Source: Zhengitettix transpicula
Taxonomy: Eukaryota; Arthropoda; Insecta; Orthoptera; Tetrigidae
Direction of reading: 5' to 3'
Assembly (NCBI GenBank): GCA_037074705.1
Contig: CM073595.1
Coordinates: 72,960,139-73,024,138 of the forward strand
DNA: 64,000 nucleotides
Shown here: one piece after another, positions 14,195 through 27,709 of the stretch
Layout: each line of letters begins with the position of its first letter
Position numbering within the stretch: the stretch's first letter is position 1
Notes under the pieces: model-generated
What the model was told of the DNA's origin: nothing
The model's input: the letters and a program-made list of their open reading frames with translations, nothing else
The model's database searches: none
Made by a program: the position numbers and the translations under genes

Positions 14195-16535
14195 ATAATT
14201 ATTATAAATAAATAATTATTATATAAAAATTATGTATATAATTTGAGTTTCGTGGGTTATAAACTGTAATTGAGTTGCCAATTCAAATTACAACGTTACT
14301 TAAAGGCTTCAATACTTCTAAATATTTTCATATTTCTTTAATATACGATACCTCTTACAAATTATTATTGTAAAATTAGTGATTTTTTTAAACTTATTTT
14401 CATGGAATAAAGAATGTTTTTTGTAAAATGATTCACATTTTTATCACAGTACCATTTGTTTGGACACTGGCCTTTGACATTTACAAACGAACATAAATAA
14501 TAGAAAACAGAAAATTAAAGCAATTAAATTGGATTCGCGAGTACAGTTGTGTAAGACTATTTGTGTGTTCGTGTGAGTGACCTGACTACATAATGTTGTT
14601 TGTGCATTTTAAAAGATACAATTTGCCTATTGAAAGGGGAATCCCATCGTGAAACATAAATGATCCTTTCTGTGGTTAAATTGCGAGTTACAGTTTAGCA
14701 ATGTCAACGTAGGGAGCTAGAATTGATCGCATGCCAACTGGAAATTAATCAAAAGGAATGCTAATGCGCTCTGAATGAATGTTTGCAATGCCTTTTTGAA
14801 GTCGGCAACTGTAAATCAGCGACAAATAAACTGTCTGGAAATGAAATTGTTTGCCGCTCAGTGTCCGCGTAAAAGCGGAGTATTTATTAGCGTCCTATCA
14901 TGAAAACGTAAGTGACATCCAAAATGTTCCCACTGAGCTAGGAGCTAGAATACGGACATTGCTTGTGAAACAGGTTTCCAATTCCGCTCATGCCGCCGCT
15001 TACAAATTGAAACAGTTCACATCACGGGCAAATATTCACAAACGGTCATTTGTATTTTACGTAGTCCTGCCTGTAATTTCACTCTGCCATATGAACAATC
15101 CCAATCTGTCCTTAATCAACCTCAGATAAAGAGAAGCTAGCACCATAATTAAGTTGATTATTTTTCAGCTCACGTATTCACCTTAAGTGCATTTACTTTT
15201 TCACAAGCCGAAATTGCTATATTCGTAAATATATTTGGTTCATAGTATTTTCTTTAGATTTTCTGTACAAATTTTTGGCGAAAAAGAAAGTAGAGAGTTA
15301 TTAGCCAAATATTTAATTGATTGAAGTGATCTACCTAAGACATTATCATCTTATAACGTGGAAAATAATAATATGTCGTCAATCATAATTTGCACATAGA
15401 AGACTCTGCAATAATTACAAAGACATTTCTTGAATTTTAATATTAACTGTTATTTAAAATTTTCACATTGTATTGTGATTACCTAAAATATTACGATATA
15501 AATCTGTTTCAGAAAAAGGTTGCAGTTGGGACGTTAATTAGGAAAGTTAACATTTCCCTAGTTGTCATAATTAAATTCAGAGGCATCCATGATCCCGGAT
15601 TTTCCAACAAGGCAAAAATGAGTTCCCATAAAGAGTCGCTAATGACCACAGATGTAGTTGCGACTGTAAATAAATCAATATATAAAATAATAAATCATTT
15701 TCTTTTAAACGTAATTTCAGTTCATTAAAATAATATACAATTATTTTTTAAAAAATTCTGCAAAAATCTTTAAGCTCTAGACTGGGCACTGAACCGGAAC
15801 AGCTTCTATTAATAACAAGAAAAATATCAATAATTCTTGGTATGAAGTAGCAAAATAAAATATTAATAAACAGAAAAATCTTATAATTTTGATATGTCTT
15901 GTACAAATCACGCATTGCGATCGTTAAGCTGGCTTCTTGGGATGCAGTCATGAACTCCGAACAAATCAGGGATCAAATTTTTGGTTCTGGACATTTGATC
16001 CTTTCTTCCGATATCTGTTTACCTGTAACAACCAATAATATTTTTTCTTACATCTTAAGTATACTAATACATTATTCCAGAATCAAGCTCTCATATTTTT
16101 ACCATCTTCTATTTCTTTATTTTCTCAGATATCACTGCTCAAACCAGCTCTTAAATGTTGATAACGTCACCCTTTTCCAGCTTCAGACTTGGAGAGCCAA
16201 TGAATTCTCTCAACATCTGCAGCTACCTACTTTAGTTCCGACCTGTCTGTGATAGTTCGTCCCAAGTTCCGAAGCAATGCTGTTTTTTTTAGTTACCTGT
16301 TCTCTTTCCACTCAAAACTCCGAAAAAATTCAATACTTTCATACGTGGACATTTACAATAACAATTTCATTATTTCTTAAAAGTCCAGATTGCCCAAAAG
16401 ATTTCAAGTGCACTTGGAACTATTTTTAATAGACTCCAGAAAACTGAATGCAATATTGTTATTTAATATTCAAAATTATGAGACATTCATACTTCTTAAT
16501 ACCGCGTTGGTTAAGCATCGTAATATTTTTATTCG
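14195..16535. other. AT-rich non-coding stretch, nothing recognised
   Basis: Small open frames at 14851-15129 (+), 15468-15728 (+) and 15899-16252 (+) were read. None shows a known domain, a signal peptide followed by a coherent chain, or composition different from the background. Confidence 0.55.
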
Positions 16536-16569
16536 TATGACGTAATACTTGATATGACGTAATACTTGA
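16536..16569 (+). repeat. Tandem duplication, 17 bp x 2
   Basis: The unit TATGACGTAATACTTGA occurs twice back to back with no mismatch (16536-16552 and 16553-16569). TGACGTAA resembles a CRE/ATF-type site, but this is an observation only; replication slippage explains the duplication. Confidence 0.9.
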
Positions 16570-17834
16570 TAAATCAAGCGTAAATCACGAAGAAGGGGAA
16601 AATAGTAATGTAAATAGGCATTGAAATGGACCCACTAAGGAAATAATTCATACATAAATGACATCATATATATGGATGTCGCTCCAAAGAAAATTGACAA
16701 CACACATGCATGATAAATGTTTTGCGGACAGAAAACAACAGCCAACATGTTCCATCCCACAACAATAGATCTATGCAGTTTATTGGATTTAAATTTGTAT
16801 GAAATACGGCATAGACATAATGAGAATTGTGTAACCTGTCAGCTCACCAGCCTGGATCATGGTTGTTAATCTTCCAATAGTGTAAACACTCATTGGTAGA
16901 TAAGCTGGAGCGAAATTTTGCACAAATTCAGCCACTGTTTTTTTTACTCACATGACCGTCATGCACAGTTTATTGAGATTCATAGGCTTTTTACGGTGTA
17001 TGGTTTTTAAAATAATCAATTGAACGCTTATTTGATCTTCCGGTACATAAATTAATTTATTACTAATGACAGTCTTGGTATTATACCCACGGCAAATTAA
17101 TGATTACCGATTACTTTCGTAGCTTTCACTGCCAATGCAGTATCTGTTCCTCACCTCCTTCTGTTTGCCCTGTTGATTACCCAAGTTAAGAGATCTGAAA
17201 AGAAGTAAACTTTCTCCCACTCAAATCCAATCGTCCCACAGAAGTGCGATAATCTTTGAAGTTCCTTTCATGATGGTACAATCGCAATTAATAAAATCTG
17301 TACGGAATATTGGCTCAACTGGCATCAGGCAAAACCAACTTTATTAAATTAAAAGTTCATTTTATAAGCTTTGAATTAAATAATATTCTAAAAATCAATA
17401 TTCCTATTTTTAAATTTGATTTTCTCTTAAGTTAAATTCAAAAATTACCCTCATTGTGTTTCTACTTAATTTTCAATTATAAAATATGTCAGGAACACGC
17501 AAATTACATTTTAGTGCCTATTAAGTCGGAAAGTTTTAAAATATTAAATTGTAGTACTTCAAACATATTAATTTTATCATGCTCCTGCTTCATACGAGGG
17601 ACATAAAAAAAGAGAATATTATAATAATATATAGCTCTAAAAGTTTTTAAAGGAACAAAACCTAGAATTGCAAAATGTCCTGCACAGAATACTAATACAT
17701 AAATTAAACTATAGACCCGGTCTAGTACATTTATTCTTAAGGAATCCCAAGTAGATTATTTGGTGTCGAATTCAAGAAAAATGATTCAAAAGATCTGTGA
17801 TCTGGTGGCTAATATTTTAAGTTTTGTAAGGTAC
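16570..17834. other. AT-rich non-coding stretch, nothing recognised
   Basis: No feature was recognised on either strand. Confidence 0.5.
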
Positions 17835-17870
17835 ATATATATATATATATATATATATATGAAACAAAAT
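17835..17870. repeat. (AT)18 microsatellite
   Basis: This is an uninterrupted AT dinucleotide run of 36 bp. Confidence 0.98.
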
Positions 17871-18769
17871 GAAAGTATTTATAAATAATCGTTTACTTTA
17901 CGTTTGTTTTTATTCAGAAGATAAAGTAAATAAATCAGAGAAATTATTTTACTGAATTACTTATTATATTATTTGTTCTTTTCACCACTTATGCCAAAAA
18001 ATTCTGTTACCGTACAAACATAACATAAACAAATTTCTGAAAGCACCACAAATGCACAGAAACGTCGTTGTATCGAGTAAAATATTTTGATTGTCTATAA
18101 ATATGGCCGTTAATTTATTTAACTTGCCTTTAAAATATCTATCTTTAACTCTTTGAGAAATGCATTTTATGATAGAAAACTAATTTAAACAATTTGCAAA
18201 CACAAAAATATTTTAAACTGCAATTATTTATAATTAAGCCTTAAACTGAACTTTCATTAAAATTTGTAATCTTTATGTTTTTATTAAAGAAGTGATTTTA
18301 TTTTTCGAAAACTTCAATTAAAAATCGTTCCAAACTTCACCGCATTAATAAATCGCCTCCTGAGGATTTTTTATAATTCTTTTAATTTAGTTTGTAGTTT
18401 CTGATTTTATTTCCCCACAAATCTGTATAAAATACACGATTTCGAAAAGAGAAGCGGCTAATTATATTGTGTATTAATGTTTCTTGAATAGACAATCACC
18501 CGTGTTTATGACGCCATACTGATACAGTCGTTTATTCTAATACATAATAACATCAGTTTTCCTTTTCATATAACATCTTCGTAGCTGTATAAATTATTAA
18601 TAAAGACTTCCGTTCTTATTCCAGTGCTTCGGCGGAATTTAATTATTAATCGGAAAAAGAGTGTCACTAGGCTTCACTGGATAACTAAGATGGTGATTTT
18701 TTTTAAATAAAAATAAATGAATGTTAATGTAAAATACGGTCAAATGTTAAATGAAGTAAATCACCGGGG
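17871..18769. other. AT-rich non-coding stretch, nothing recognised
   Basis: No feature was recognised. Confidence 0.5.
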
Positions 18770-19045
18770 GAAAATGGGCAAGGCGAAATGGGGAAAGAGA
18801 GTCTGGCGTCGCTGGTATTGATTCGTGGCGGCAGAGCAGAGGGGTTCTCGCACCATTGCTCTCTCGCCAACACGGGTCCTCAGAGTCTGTGAAGAGAATC
18901 CACCACTTCACAGGAGATCATGTATCCGTCTGTTACTAGACACGTCGCCAGGGTCCGCTCGGGCCACGCAAAATAGGGATCCAGCTCATTCAACGATGGA
19001 CTGGCCAAAAAAGAAATCAGGTCATGTTACGAAACGCCATTGAAT
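18770..19045. other. Small GC-richer block, function unknown
   Basis: The block is richer in G+C than its flanks and open on the plus strand for 72 codons (18825-19043), a basic translation without any motif I recognise. It could be conserved non-coding DNA or a degraded repeat. Confidence 0.25.
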
Positions 19046-22000
19046 AACAATATTTAGATTTATTTAATAACTAAGGTAAGTAGAGTCCAACTTAGAATTT
19101 AGTTCATATTATAAGGCTGCGAAATGAATTATTTCAGTTGTCCAACATAACGAAATTCAAGCAAAAACTATTATAATGCTCAACTACACTAAATTCGAAA
19201 TTTCCTAGTGACTCTTCCTCGCTCGCAAAACGAGATCCCTACAGGGTTCATACATAAAATTGAAACTCATATTAATTATGAGGTTTAAACTTAAGACCAT
19301 CATGGCTTGATGATTCTACGAGGAAAAAAGGAAATGTTCGGACAAATTGAAGGTTTGTGTAATAAATCAAATGTATGGATCATTTTCACAAATGAAAATT
19401 AATGCTTTGTCAAATAATTTTATTTATAGGAATCCTGTTGAGTTGTAAATGTGTTCTACAAAACTATTATTTTTCTTTCTCTGTACAGATGACTATGGCA
19501 ATATTACCGAAAGCACTAATTTCCAAAATTTAAAAATTTAAAATGATTACTTATTTTTTACTAAAATTGGCGACAGACCATTGTGGAATTTAAAAAAATA
19601 ACAGCTGTACCTTAAAAACAACGGTTACTTTCTGGTTATGTAACCTGTTTTCGTTTAATTTTTAATGTTTCTGTAGTACCGAGACGAGTATCAAAATTGA
19701 TGAATTAATTACAGTCGTGGTAAGTAGTGTGCTGTTATTGTAAGTTTTAATTTCTGTAACGTAATTTATTAACTCTTTCCATTTTTTTTTATTTTGGCCG
19801 CCGTTGCGTTCCGACATTCAAGCAAAATCATCTTCTTCCAAGTTAGTTCTTTGTATAAGCCCTTATGTCTTCATCTTAGATATTATCGTCGAATTCATGG
19901 TCGAAGTATCTGCTCCGTAAGTTATAACTGCGATAAGGCATTGAGCAAAGTTTTCCTCTTTATCAATTACCCTCCTCTTCCTTGTTGAGCTACATAATAC
20001 TTTGTTTGGCTCAGCCAAGGAAATGCGAGATCCAATATGTAAGATTTATACCAGCCAGTGTTAGGCTATTAGATAATAGCGCAGACGTAAACAAATGTAG
20101 TGCTAGCAGCTGAGCGCGGCAGCACGTGCAATAAGGATGCAAATAGCAGATGCCCCAGATGTACGGAATTCCTTCGGGAGGAGTAATTCGGGGCTGAAAG
20201 CTCTGCGTTCCTGGCTTGATGTACCGCCAACTTGACATTCATGCACGCAGACATGCCACTACTTTACGAACCAGAACGCACAAATTGCATATTTATAATA
20301 TCTCGTGATCAGAATACCGTGAAATGTATTCAAGTTGTTTGCTGTAATGTACTAAAATTTATACTCCTCATTCCGTACTTTTAATCTCATTTACGAGAAT
20401 TCCGATAAGAGCATCGGTTTACGGAACATAAATAGCAAACTTATGAATGCCCCTTTTATATACACCTTTAAATTTAGTGTATTAACACAAGAAACAAACA
20501 TAATAAATACAAAAAAATGTTAATAATTTTCAGTTGAACTGATTGGTTGCCATTATTCATAATAACAAATTACCACTAATAATTAATTAATTATCCGCCA
20601 CCCAAAGTCAATTTAAAGCTCAGATTAAATTTCTATTCAGAAAAAGAATTAACGGCAGAATCTGAATTATGAATATGATAAGTAGAAATACGTTTTAAAT
20701 TAAATAGTAAGAATATCAGTTTATGCTATAGCACATTATTTGTTAAAAATCAAATGATTGTGCATAATTTTTTACAATGTGGTATTTAATTTTGAGTATT
20801 AAATTCAAATAAACAAAAAAATGTACACCCTGACACGTTGCATATCCTTGAAGCCTGTCTTCTTATGCTGGATCTACGGAATATTAAATTATTATTATTA
20901 TAATTGATGCACCCCAAATGATATCCCCATGCATGTACACGTAAGACTTTAAATTTGTACCGTCTCGAGAACCGAATTCATATTCCACATTTTTTGGTCA
21001 TCAAGTATTTTGGAGACAATAAATTTACCTTCTACAATTAATTCTCAACAAAATTTTTATTATTTGTTACAAATAACTCTTGATAAATTTAATTTAAACG
21101 ATTATTGTTATGTAGAGTTTATTTTGAATTTAAGAATCAAATACAGTGCATTATTGTTTTACCTTCAAGCTTCAAATTTCATTTTATTTTGTGTTTGTAT
21201 TTTGGGGCAATTAACATTTCTGTAATTTCAACTGAAATATTTTTCTGTAAATTTTGTATTTAATTTTAATTCTATAATTTTCTGAAGCCTGATAAAAGGC
21301 CCTAGGATAAAATTTAAAGTGTCTCATTTAAATTAACTGCCATGACGAAGTTTGTGTAAATTTATATGTAAAATTCATTTTTCCGTTTTAAACAAATTCT
21401 TTAAATAATATATTAATCAAACCTCTAATGTTAAGAATTGCTTTAAAAATTTGATAATTTGAATTTTTCATTAATTTGTTTAAATTTTTCAAAGTAAATA
21501 TTTCTTTAAATAAACTGTAAAATAAAATTATAATTTATTTAAATATTACAAAATTAAATATTGCAATAAATTGTTTCTCAAAGTAAAATAATTTCAATGC
21601 TATAAGTTGAGTTACATTAAATAAATTTAAAAGCTTCAAATTGTACATCACATTAATTATCACCAAAACATGGAGTATAATTTAATTTAGGATAATAATT
21701 TATTACAATATATTATTTTATTTTCTTCTTATCTTTAAGATATTAAAAGTTTCACTTATGTATTTTACTAATTTCATTCCTCCTGATTTAAAAATGAAGT
21801 ATATACATGAGTTAATTTTTCAATATTGCATTCTATTATATAAGTATTTTCCGTATTTTTGTATTGAGTTTATTTTTGCGTGTTTTTACTTTCTGAATAA
21901 TGAGTATATTCTATTGTATCTCAATATGTATTTTTATATATTAAAGATTAATAAGTACTTCGGGAAACTGAATTTGTTAATGGCGTACGCTGTGACTTAA

Positions 22001-24999
22001 TAACAAATTAGATTTACTGGTACAAAAAAGGAATGTTATTTTCGTAGAAAATATTAAATTTTATTCCATTCCGAAAATTAATAATTTATTTATGTGAAGA
22101 AAAAAATGAAAAAAGAACCGTTAATTCGTCTGTCATTTCATCCTTTTAGTCTTACACTTCCAATTTGTGCTTTCGGTCATTATTTTCACCTATTAAACAG
22201 CGCTTTCACTTTAAAATATCCAATATCAGCTAAAACTCCTCTAAATGTTGCTATTTTCCTGATATGATCTTTCTTCCAAAAATTAACTCGTCAATGTTTT
22301 ATATCGTTCAGTTTATAATTTCTCGTTTACTTTTAGTGAATTTTTATTATTGATAATTAATGTGAGTCTTTCCGGTGTAGTTAATCACAAACAGATAACC
22401 GAGTTATATGGCGAAGAAAAAAAGCAGAATTCAAATAATATAAAAAATTTAATATAATCTTTACCGATCCTCTATTCCACCTCTTACTTCGTTCATGTAA
22501 AAACTGATATTTTTAACCATCAGAGTTATCAATAGATCATAAATTTATAGTCGAATAGTCGAAAAAATTTGTTTGAATTTTAATCAAAACTTTCTAGAAA
22601 GTAGAGCTTCTAAAAAATTCATTAGTCTATTTCGAGTTTATTAGAAGAACAAGATTCACGAAAGGGAATCCCGGTTAGAACATGGATTTTGTTATTATAT
22701 TTTTCCATACTGAGAAACTCCGAGACATTAATTCCCGACAAAGTCAAAGCCAATGATGTACAAAGTCGCTAATGATCTTAGCCGTTGATTGTACTATAAA
22801 TAATATGAATAAAAGCATTCACTAAAGACCATCAAATTAGTTACTTGTGTTGCGCACAAAGTAATGGAAACAAATTTTACAACCGCAGGCATCCTTTGTC
22901 CATCGTAAATTATTTGTGATGAAATAAATTTCCCTTCGGCCGCTAATACTCAATCTCACAGGAGGCCCACACAACTATTTGCAGATCAAAGTAGAATTGA
23001 GCACATCTAGGCTTATCACTGACCGAGCATGTCAAAGTGAAAATATCTCTCATTGCACTCGGGATAGTTAATGGCTCTTCTCTTTGAAAAGGGATTAAAA
23101 ACCACGTCGTTCTAATTAACCGTAGCCCGAGACGCCTCAGCAGTCGAACTCTTTGACCAGTGAACCTCACACGACCGCAGGAAACGCTCTGAAATATCAA
23201 ACCAGCAGCCAGAAAATAAAAGAGAGAGAGAAAGAGATATGACATTTTTACAAATATTAGTAGTTTGCTTAAAAATATAAATCTTTTAAAATTTCATTTT
23301 GGCTCGTAATTGCCGCATCCGACGACGCTAACGGATTACACAGTAAATCATCCTAGTTGGGAACTGTATGCAACCTCATTTCAATAACAATAAAGAAACA
23401 GCGCCGTTGGCATCAGGGACACTTAAACTGCGAGGGTGGAGCAGGATTTAGCAGCAAACGAGTCGCTCGAACCGCAAACTGCAGCTCCGAAATTGATTAA
23501 CCAACCAGAATTTACCAGTTCCGTGGCAATTTCACCCGCAGCTTCACACATTACACCTGGAATACGTGATTTATCCGGCGCATTGCACTCGAAATTTCGA
23601 ATTATTTGCATCTTATTGAATTCCACCTCTGGATTTTTTCTCTCTCTTCCAGAAGGCATTTCGTCGATAACTGGCATACCCAACGACACTAAATTCACGT
23701 TTTTAGTACGCAAGTGTCTCGGCATAATCCAACTATAGCTTTGAATAAAAAATAGTTGAATGTCTTTCCAGAATCGAGCATGAACTGTTAATAAAAGCAA
23801 ACCTCAAACGAATAAAAATTAGAATGTTTTTTACAGTACCTCAATATATAATCTCTATGACAAGGCAATGAGAGACGGAATATTTAAAAATGAAAAAAAA
23901 ACACTTTGACAACCCAAACAGGAAAAAAAAATTACACACAACTACCGTCCCTGATGTATTTAGCTCAAACAATAGCCGGTCGCCATTTTCCCGTGGAATG
24001 AACACCAAGGGAACTTTTCTTCGTTCCACTTCCTTGCATGGTAATATTTGACGTTCTCGCAACCTTCGCAAACTTTTAAAACATAAATGAGTCGCCAACT
24101 AAGTTATATTTCCATTTATGTACATTCATTAAACACAGATGAACTGTTTTCATGATTTTTTCCATCTAAAAAACAATTAAATAACACTAAATTGCCTTCT
24201 TGATATAGATTTACATAAAGCATCACGACACTTGGATCTAATTTCAGGTTTTTAATTACTGAAATTTTATTAAGTATTCAAGAACTATTCAATTAAAGAA
24301 CAGTCTCTTAAGATGACTCTAAGATTTTTTTGAAGTTATTTTCTTAATGCATATCCAGTTAATTTCCCTAGGGAAATCATAAACGGACACATCTTACAAA
24401 ATCCAAAGTTAAAAAAATTCTATTACCCTTAATGTAACGGAATATTATGTGGCTTCATCAATAATTATTATTTTAACGAATATATCATTTATATTATTTT
24501 ATTTACTTTATTTGTTGGGGAAATTTTAAATATAAAAAAGCACTTCATCTACTTACTTTGTTCCGCGATGACATTATTTTTTCTTACGTTTGTTAAGTAA
24601 CAAACATTTGAAAAATTGTTTATTTGTAACTCAGATTATGTCAACTTTTCTGTTCGTCAATTAAATTATACGTCGGATTATTTCACTGGTGGAAACACAC
24701 ACTCGACGCCGATGAAGTATATATTTCCCAGATATAACATTAGTAGGTTAGTATTACATAAGTTAATTTTTACTTGTTTTTTACGTACGTTTAAAGTAGC
24801 ATGAAAATTATTAAAACTTGTAACGACGATTTTACAGTTGGCAAGAGTTAACCCTGGAAAATGACCAACAAGTGGCCACGGGGTTGCTGCAACAAAGGGA
24901 AATTCCTGCAACATTAGTCGATAAGCAACCACCCATTCCAAGTCCATTTATTTGCATGTAAAAATTGTTTTCAAATGTAAAATACCCATTCTCTAATTC
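19046..24999. other. Long AT-rich non-coding stretch
   Basis: No gene, RNA or known repeat was recognised. The part from about 21000 to 22650 is extremely AT-rich, so its leucine-, phenylalanine- and tyrosine-rich frames (21010-21225, 21758-22000) are compositional. Patches at 20080-20260 and 22930-23740 are less AT-rich. The 125-codon frame at 23423-23800 (-) has no motif I know. Confidence 0.5.
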
Positions 25000-25240
25000 T
25001 CAAATTCTTAACCCCTTTAAAAATAATATTTTGCTCCTTTTTGGCGTATAATCCATTATGTCTATCCAATTCTCGGTTATAGGAATATTTGTACACATAG
25101 AAAGAACATAGAAACTAGTCATAATTTCATCCTCACAAATAGTTTTGGTCTCATTTATTATATTTTTTAATTGGATGGAATTCTTAATATCAAATGGATT
25201 ATTTCTATTGATATTAGGTAAAAGCGGCGTAACTTGTGTA
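25000..25240 (-). pseudogene. Penelope-like retrotransposon reverse-transcriptase fragment
   Basis: The minus-strand translation reads PLLPNINRNNPFDIKNSIQ and then EDEIMTSFYVLSMCTNIPIT. This follows the pattern of Penelope-like reverse transcriptases, in which a P-L-N-P-IKNS segment leads into the strand carrying the first catalytic aspartate, usually written (V)SFDV-SL-TNIP. Here the expected aspartate is replaced (SFYVLS), so the catalytic core is damaged even within the fragment. Nothing of the remaining polymerase motifs or of a GIY-YIG endonuclease was seen downstream (toward lower coordinates). The open frame extends to 25362, but only about residues 46-103 carry the similarity. Structures with Penelope-type hammerhead-like motifs lie elsewhere in the window. 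The call is from family pattern memory, without a search. Confidence 0.7.
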
Positions 25241-26879
25241 GAGGATGCTTCATGATAATCAGAAAACATTGGCTGCATTGAAGACGAGTCTGACGCGGAA
25301 CAGGCGAATTCCTCTCGAGGAAACATCAAGGGAAATTGATTGAAAATTATGAATTTTACCATTTTAATTTATATTAAAAATACTTCCTGTTAAAATTATG
25401 GCACATGCCAACAAATATTAATAGGGTAATATAATTTATGTACAATTCATGTCTCATTTCACATCCTTGATACCTTCTTCAGAATAGTTTCGTAGAAAAC
25501 TGTTTAAATTATAACGAAATATAATTCTTAAACTGTACGTTTCTAGTAATAATTTTAATACAGTGAATTAATTGTTTCTAATGATCAATCATTGTGACTT
25601 CAACTTCCCATTTCGTCAAATATTAACGTTCCACGTTATATATATATATATACAATATTACAGAGAAATTAAATCACGTTTCATAAGGTTCATAAAATTC
25701 TCCCGCGCCGACAGAGCGCCACACAAGAGAATTACACAGAACTGAACTTTGTCCTACTTCTACCAACTAACTGCAAGTTAAATTACATGCAGTACCGTGG
25801 ATTACTTCTTCAGACATCAACAAATTAAAGTTGAGGCAACATGTAACAGATAATCGTTTGTATCAGTAATGCTTTAATGAGATGCATCGTAACGTCATAA
25901 ATTATTTAAAGATATTTGTCTCTACAGGAATTAATTCGAACCAAGGTGCTTTGTAAAGGTTTTCTCCAGGCTTACCGTCAAACCATATCTACATTGAACG
26001 TGAAAACAGGAACAGCATGTTTTTTTAAAGTGAAAGAAACTTGCATTAATTTTAAAAATATATTTAAAGGTAAAATAACGTGGCATTACATATTTATTTA
26101 AAAGTTCTAATTTTTAACAACATTAGATTTATTTCCAGTCTATTCTTACATATATTTCGGATCATCGAAATTTTATAACGGTTTACAAGCTGATTTTAAC
26201 TGTACGAGTGCATGAACAACGATTTTTAGCCGCCATATAAAATAGAAAGCGGAAAATTGACGATAAACCGCTTAAGATTCCTAGCAAATTCTAGACCCCA
26301 GATAAAAATTCTCCTAGAAATGTTGGAATTACTTTCCAGACCAACTAGCTGGCGTCGCGAGTGTATCGTAATTATTCTATTGCTCAAAATAGGAACCAAT
26401 GCCATAAATAACCTGAGATGAGGAACACATTTATTATTATTATTATTAAAAGTTTATAATGGTCGCGTTAACAACTTGGTCATTGGCGACCCATTAATAA
26501 ATTACAAATAGTGCTTGTTTGCTTAGCTGCAAATCCTATTGTTTACAAATTTTGTTACAAAATTGAGCTATGTTGAAAATAAGAAGCAAGTTCAATAAAA
26601 GAATACAATAGTGGCTATTGACTTTTGTCATTTTCAAAGGGTTTAATTATTACTTATCGAAGTGTTCAAAGTTTTTTTTATATATTCTGTAATGCAGATT
26701 TTTACAAATGTTAAACGGAACATATCGAATTTATTCCGAAATTGAAGTAATAATTTATGAAATTATCACCTGGGTCAGTTACAATGAAATGTCAAACTGA
26801 TGGTCTCTCAGAGGAAAATACTGTTGCTTGTTGAGATCTGTGAAAAGATTTCCGTTGCGTTTATTTGTGCTGACGAAGA
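25241..26879. other. AT-rich non-coding stretch
   Basis: It contains a short (TA)8 run at 25637-25652 and a (TTA)6 run at 26431-26448. Nothing else was recognised. Confidence 0.55.
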
Positions 26880-27130
26880 AGCGCCGCAGCCCTCCACACC
26901 CTCTGTTTTAATTGATTAAAACTCGGCGGGAAGCCATCAAAGAGCGCACAAAGCTGAGGTTGCGGGTGACAGTATTGTGTTATTCCGCGTGTGTAATGTT
27001 GACCACAAGCCCATTAACAATATTGTGGACATGACGCATCTGCTTTATTGCCGCGCGTACCGCTGTAGGGGCGCCCAAATAGATGCGATGCGCCTTCACT
27101 AATTCATCTTCAGGGCAGACCAATGCGTTT
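26880..27130. other. GC-richer block, possible conserved or regulatory DNA
   Basis: This is a local rise in G+C with several CpG dinucleotides (for example around 27045-27095) and without an open frame of note. No transcription-factor site cluster or promoter motif was identified. Confidence 0.25.
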
Positions 27131-27635
27131 CGCATATACAACGGATGGCGTAGTAATTAACGATCTTGTTATTAAATATATCTTCCACGCAATAGTGAGT
27201 CATGTGAATTGAGTGACGTCTGTCGGAAACTGAAATGTGCTGGAAACTGAGTGGAGAATTCCATAGTGTTGATTACCGTTTTAACCTCACTGAAATACAG
27301 TTCGTATTGAGCGAGATAAAATACAAACAGGAATTGATTTCAAAATTGGCTTTGCGTAACCGTCGTTGACATGAAACTACATGAAAGATAGCTCCTAAAA
27401 TGTGTCAGGAATGCAAAGACAATGCAGTAAACTGCAGTCAGTGATTCCAGAGTGTTTCAAATAATTCCCATATCTCCTTTGATGACCTTTGGGAAATTAG
27501 ATATTTTTTACCCCAATCTGTCTACATCAGAAAATAAGTTCAAAATGATTTGAGCCACATAGCACATGAAGAATGTGATCTATTGAATTTCAGGCTTTAC
27601 AATACATATAGAAGTCTCTGGCCTGGCCTGGAGTC

Positions 27636-27706
27636 GACTCGGTCAGCTCAGATGGTAGAGCACCCGCGCACCAATCGGCGGTCCCGGATTCGATTACCGG
27701 CACGGT
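27636..27706 (+). repeat. tRNA-like sequence, probable head of a tRNA-derived SINE
   Basis: An A-box-like TCAGCTCAGATGGTAGAGCA forms a D arm (GCTC/GAGC). A B-box-like GGATTCGATTA sits in a T arm whose stem is CCGG-A / A-CCGG, one A-A mismatch in five pairs. The anticodon region between them is too long and poorly paired for a working tRNA, and the acceptor ends do not pair well, so a functional gene is unlikely. RNA polymerase III SINEs carry exactly this kind of decayed tRNA head. The body downstream (roughly to 27835, including a run of T at about 27750) has no clear end or target duplication. A simple tRNA pseudogene is the alternative. Confidence 0.65.
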
Positions 27707-27709
27707 TGA

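Noticed and set aside
21000..22650. Very AT-rich stretch as a possible mitochondrial insertion
   Set aside because: No mitochondrial protein or RNA segment could be read in it. The hydrophobic frames follow from base composition.
23423..23800. 125-codon minus-strand frame with an overlapping 100-codon plus-strand frame
   Set aside because: There are no recognisable motifs, and the two frames are shadows of each other.
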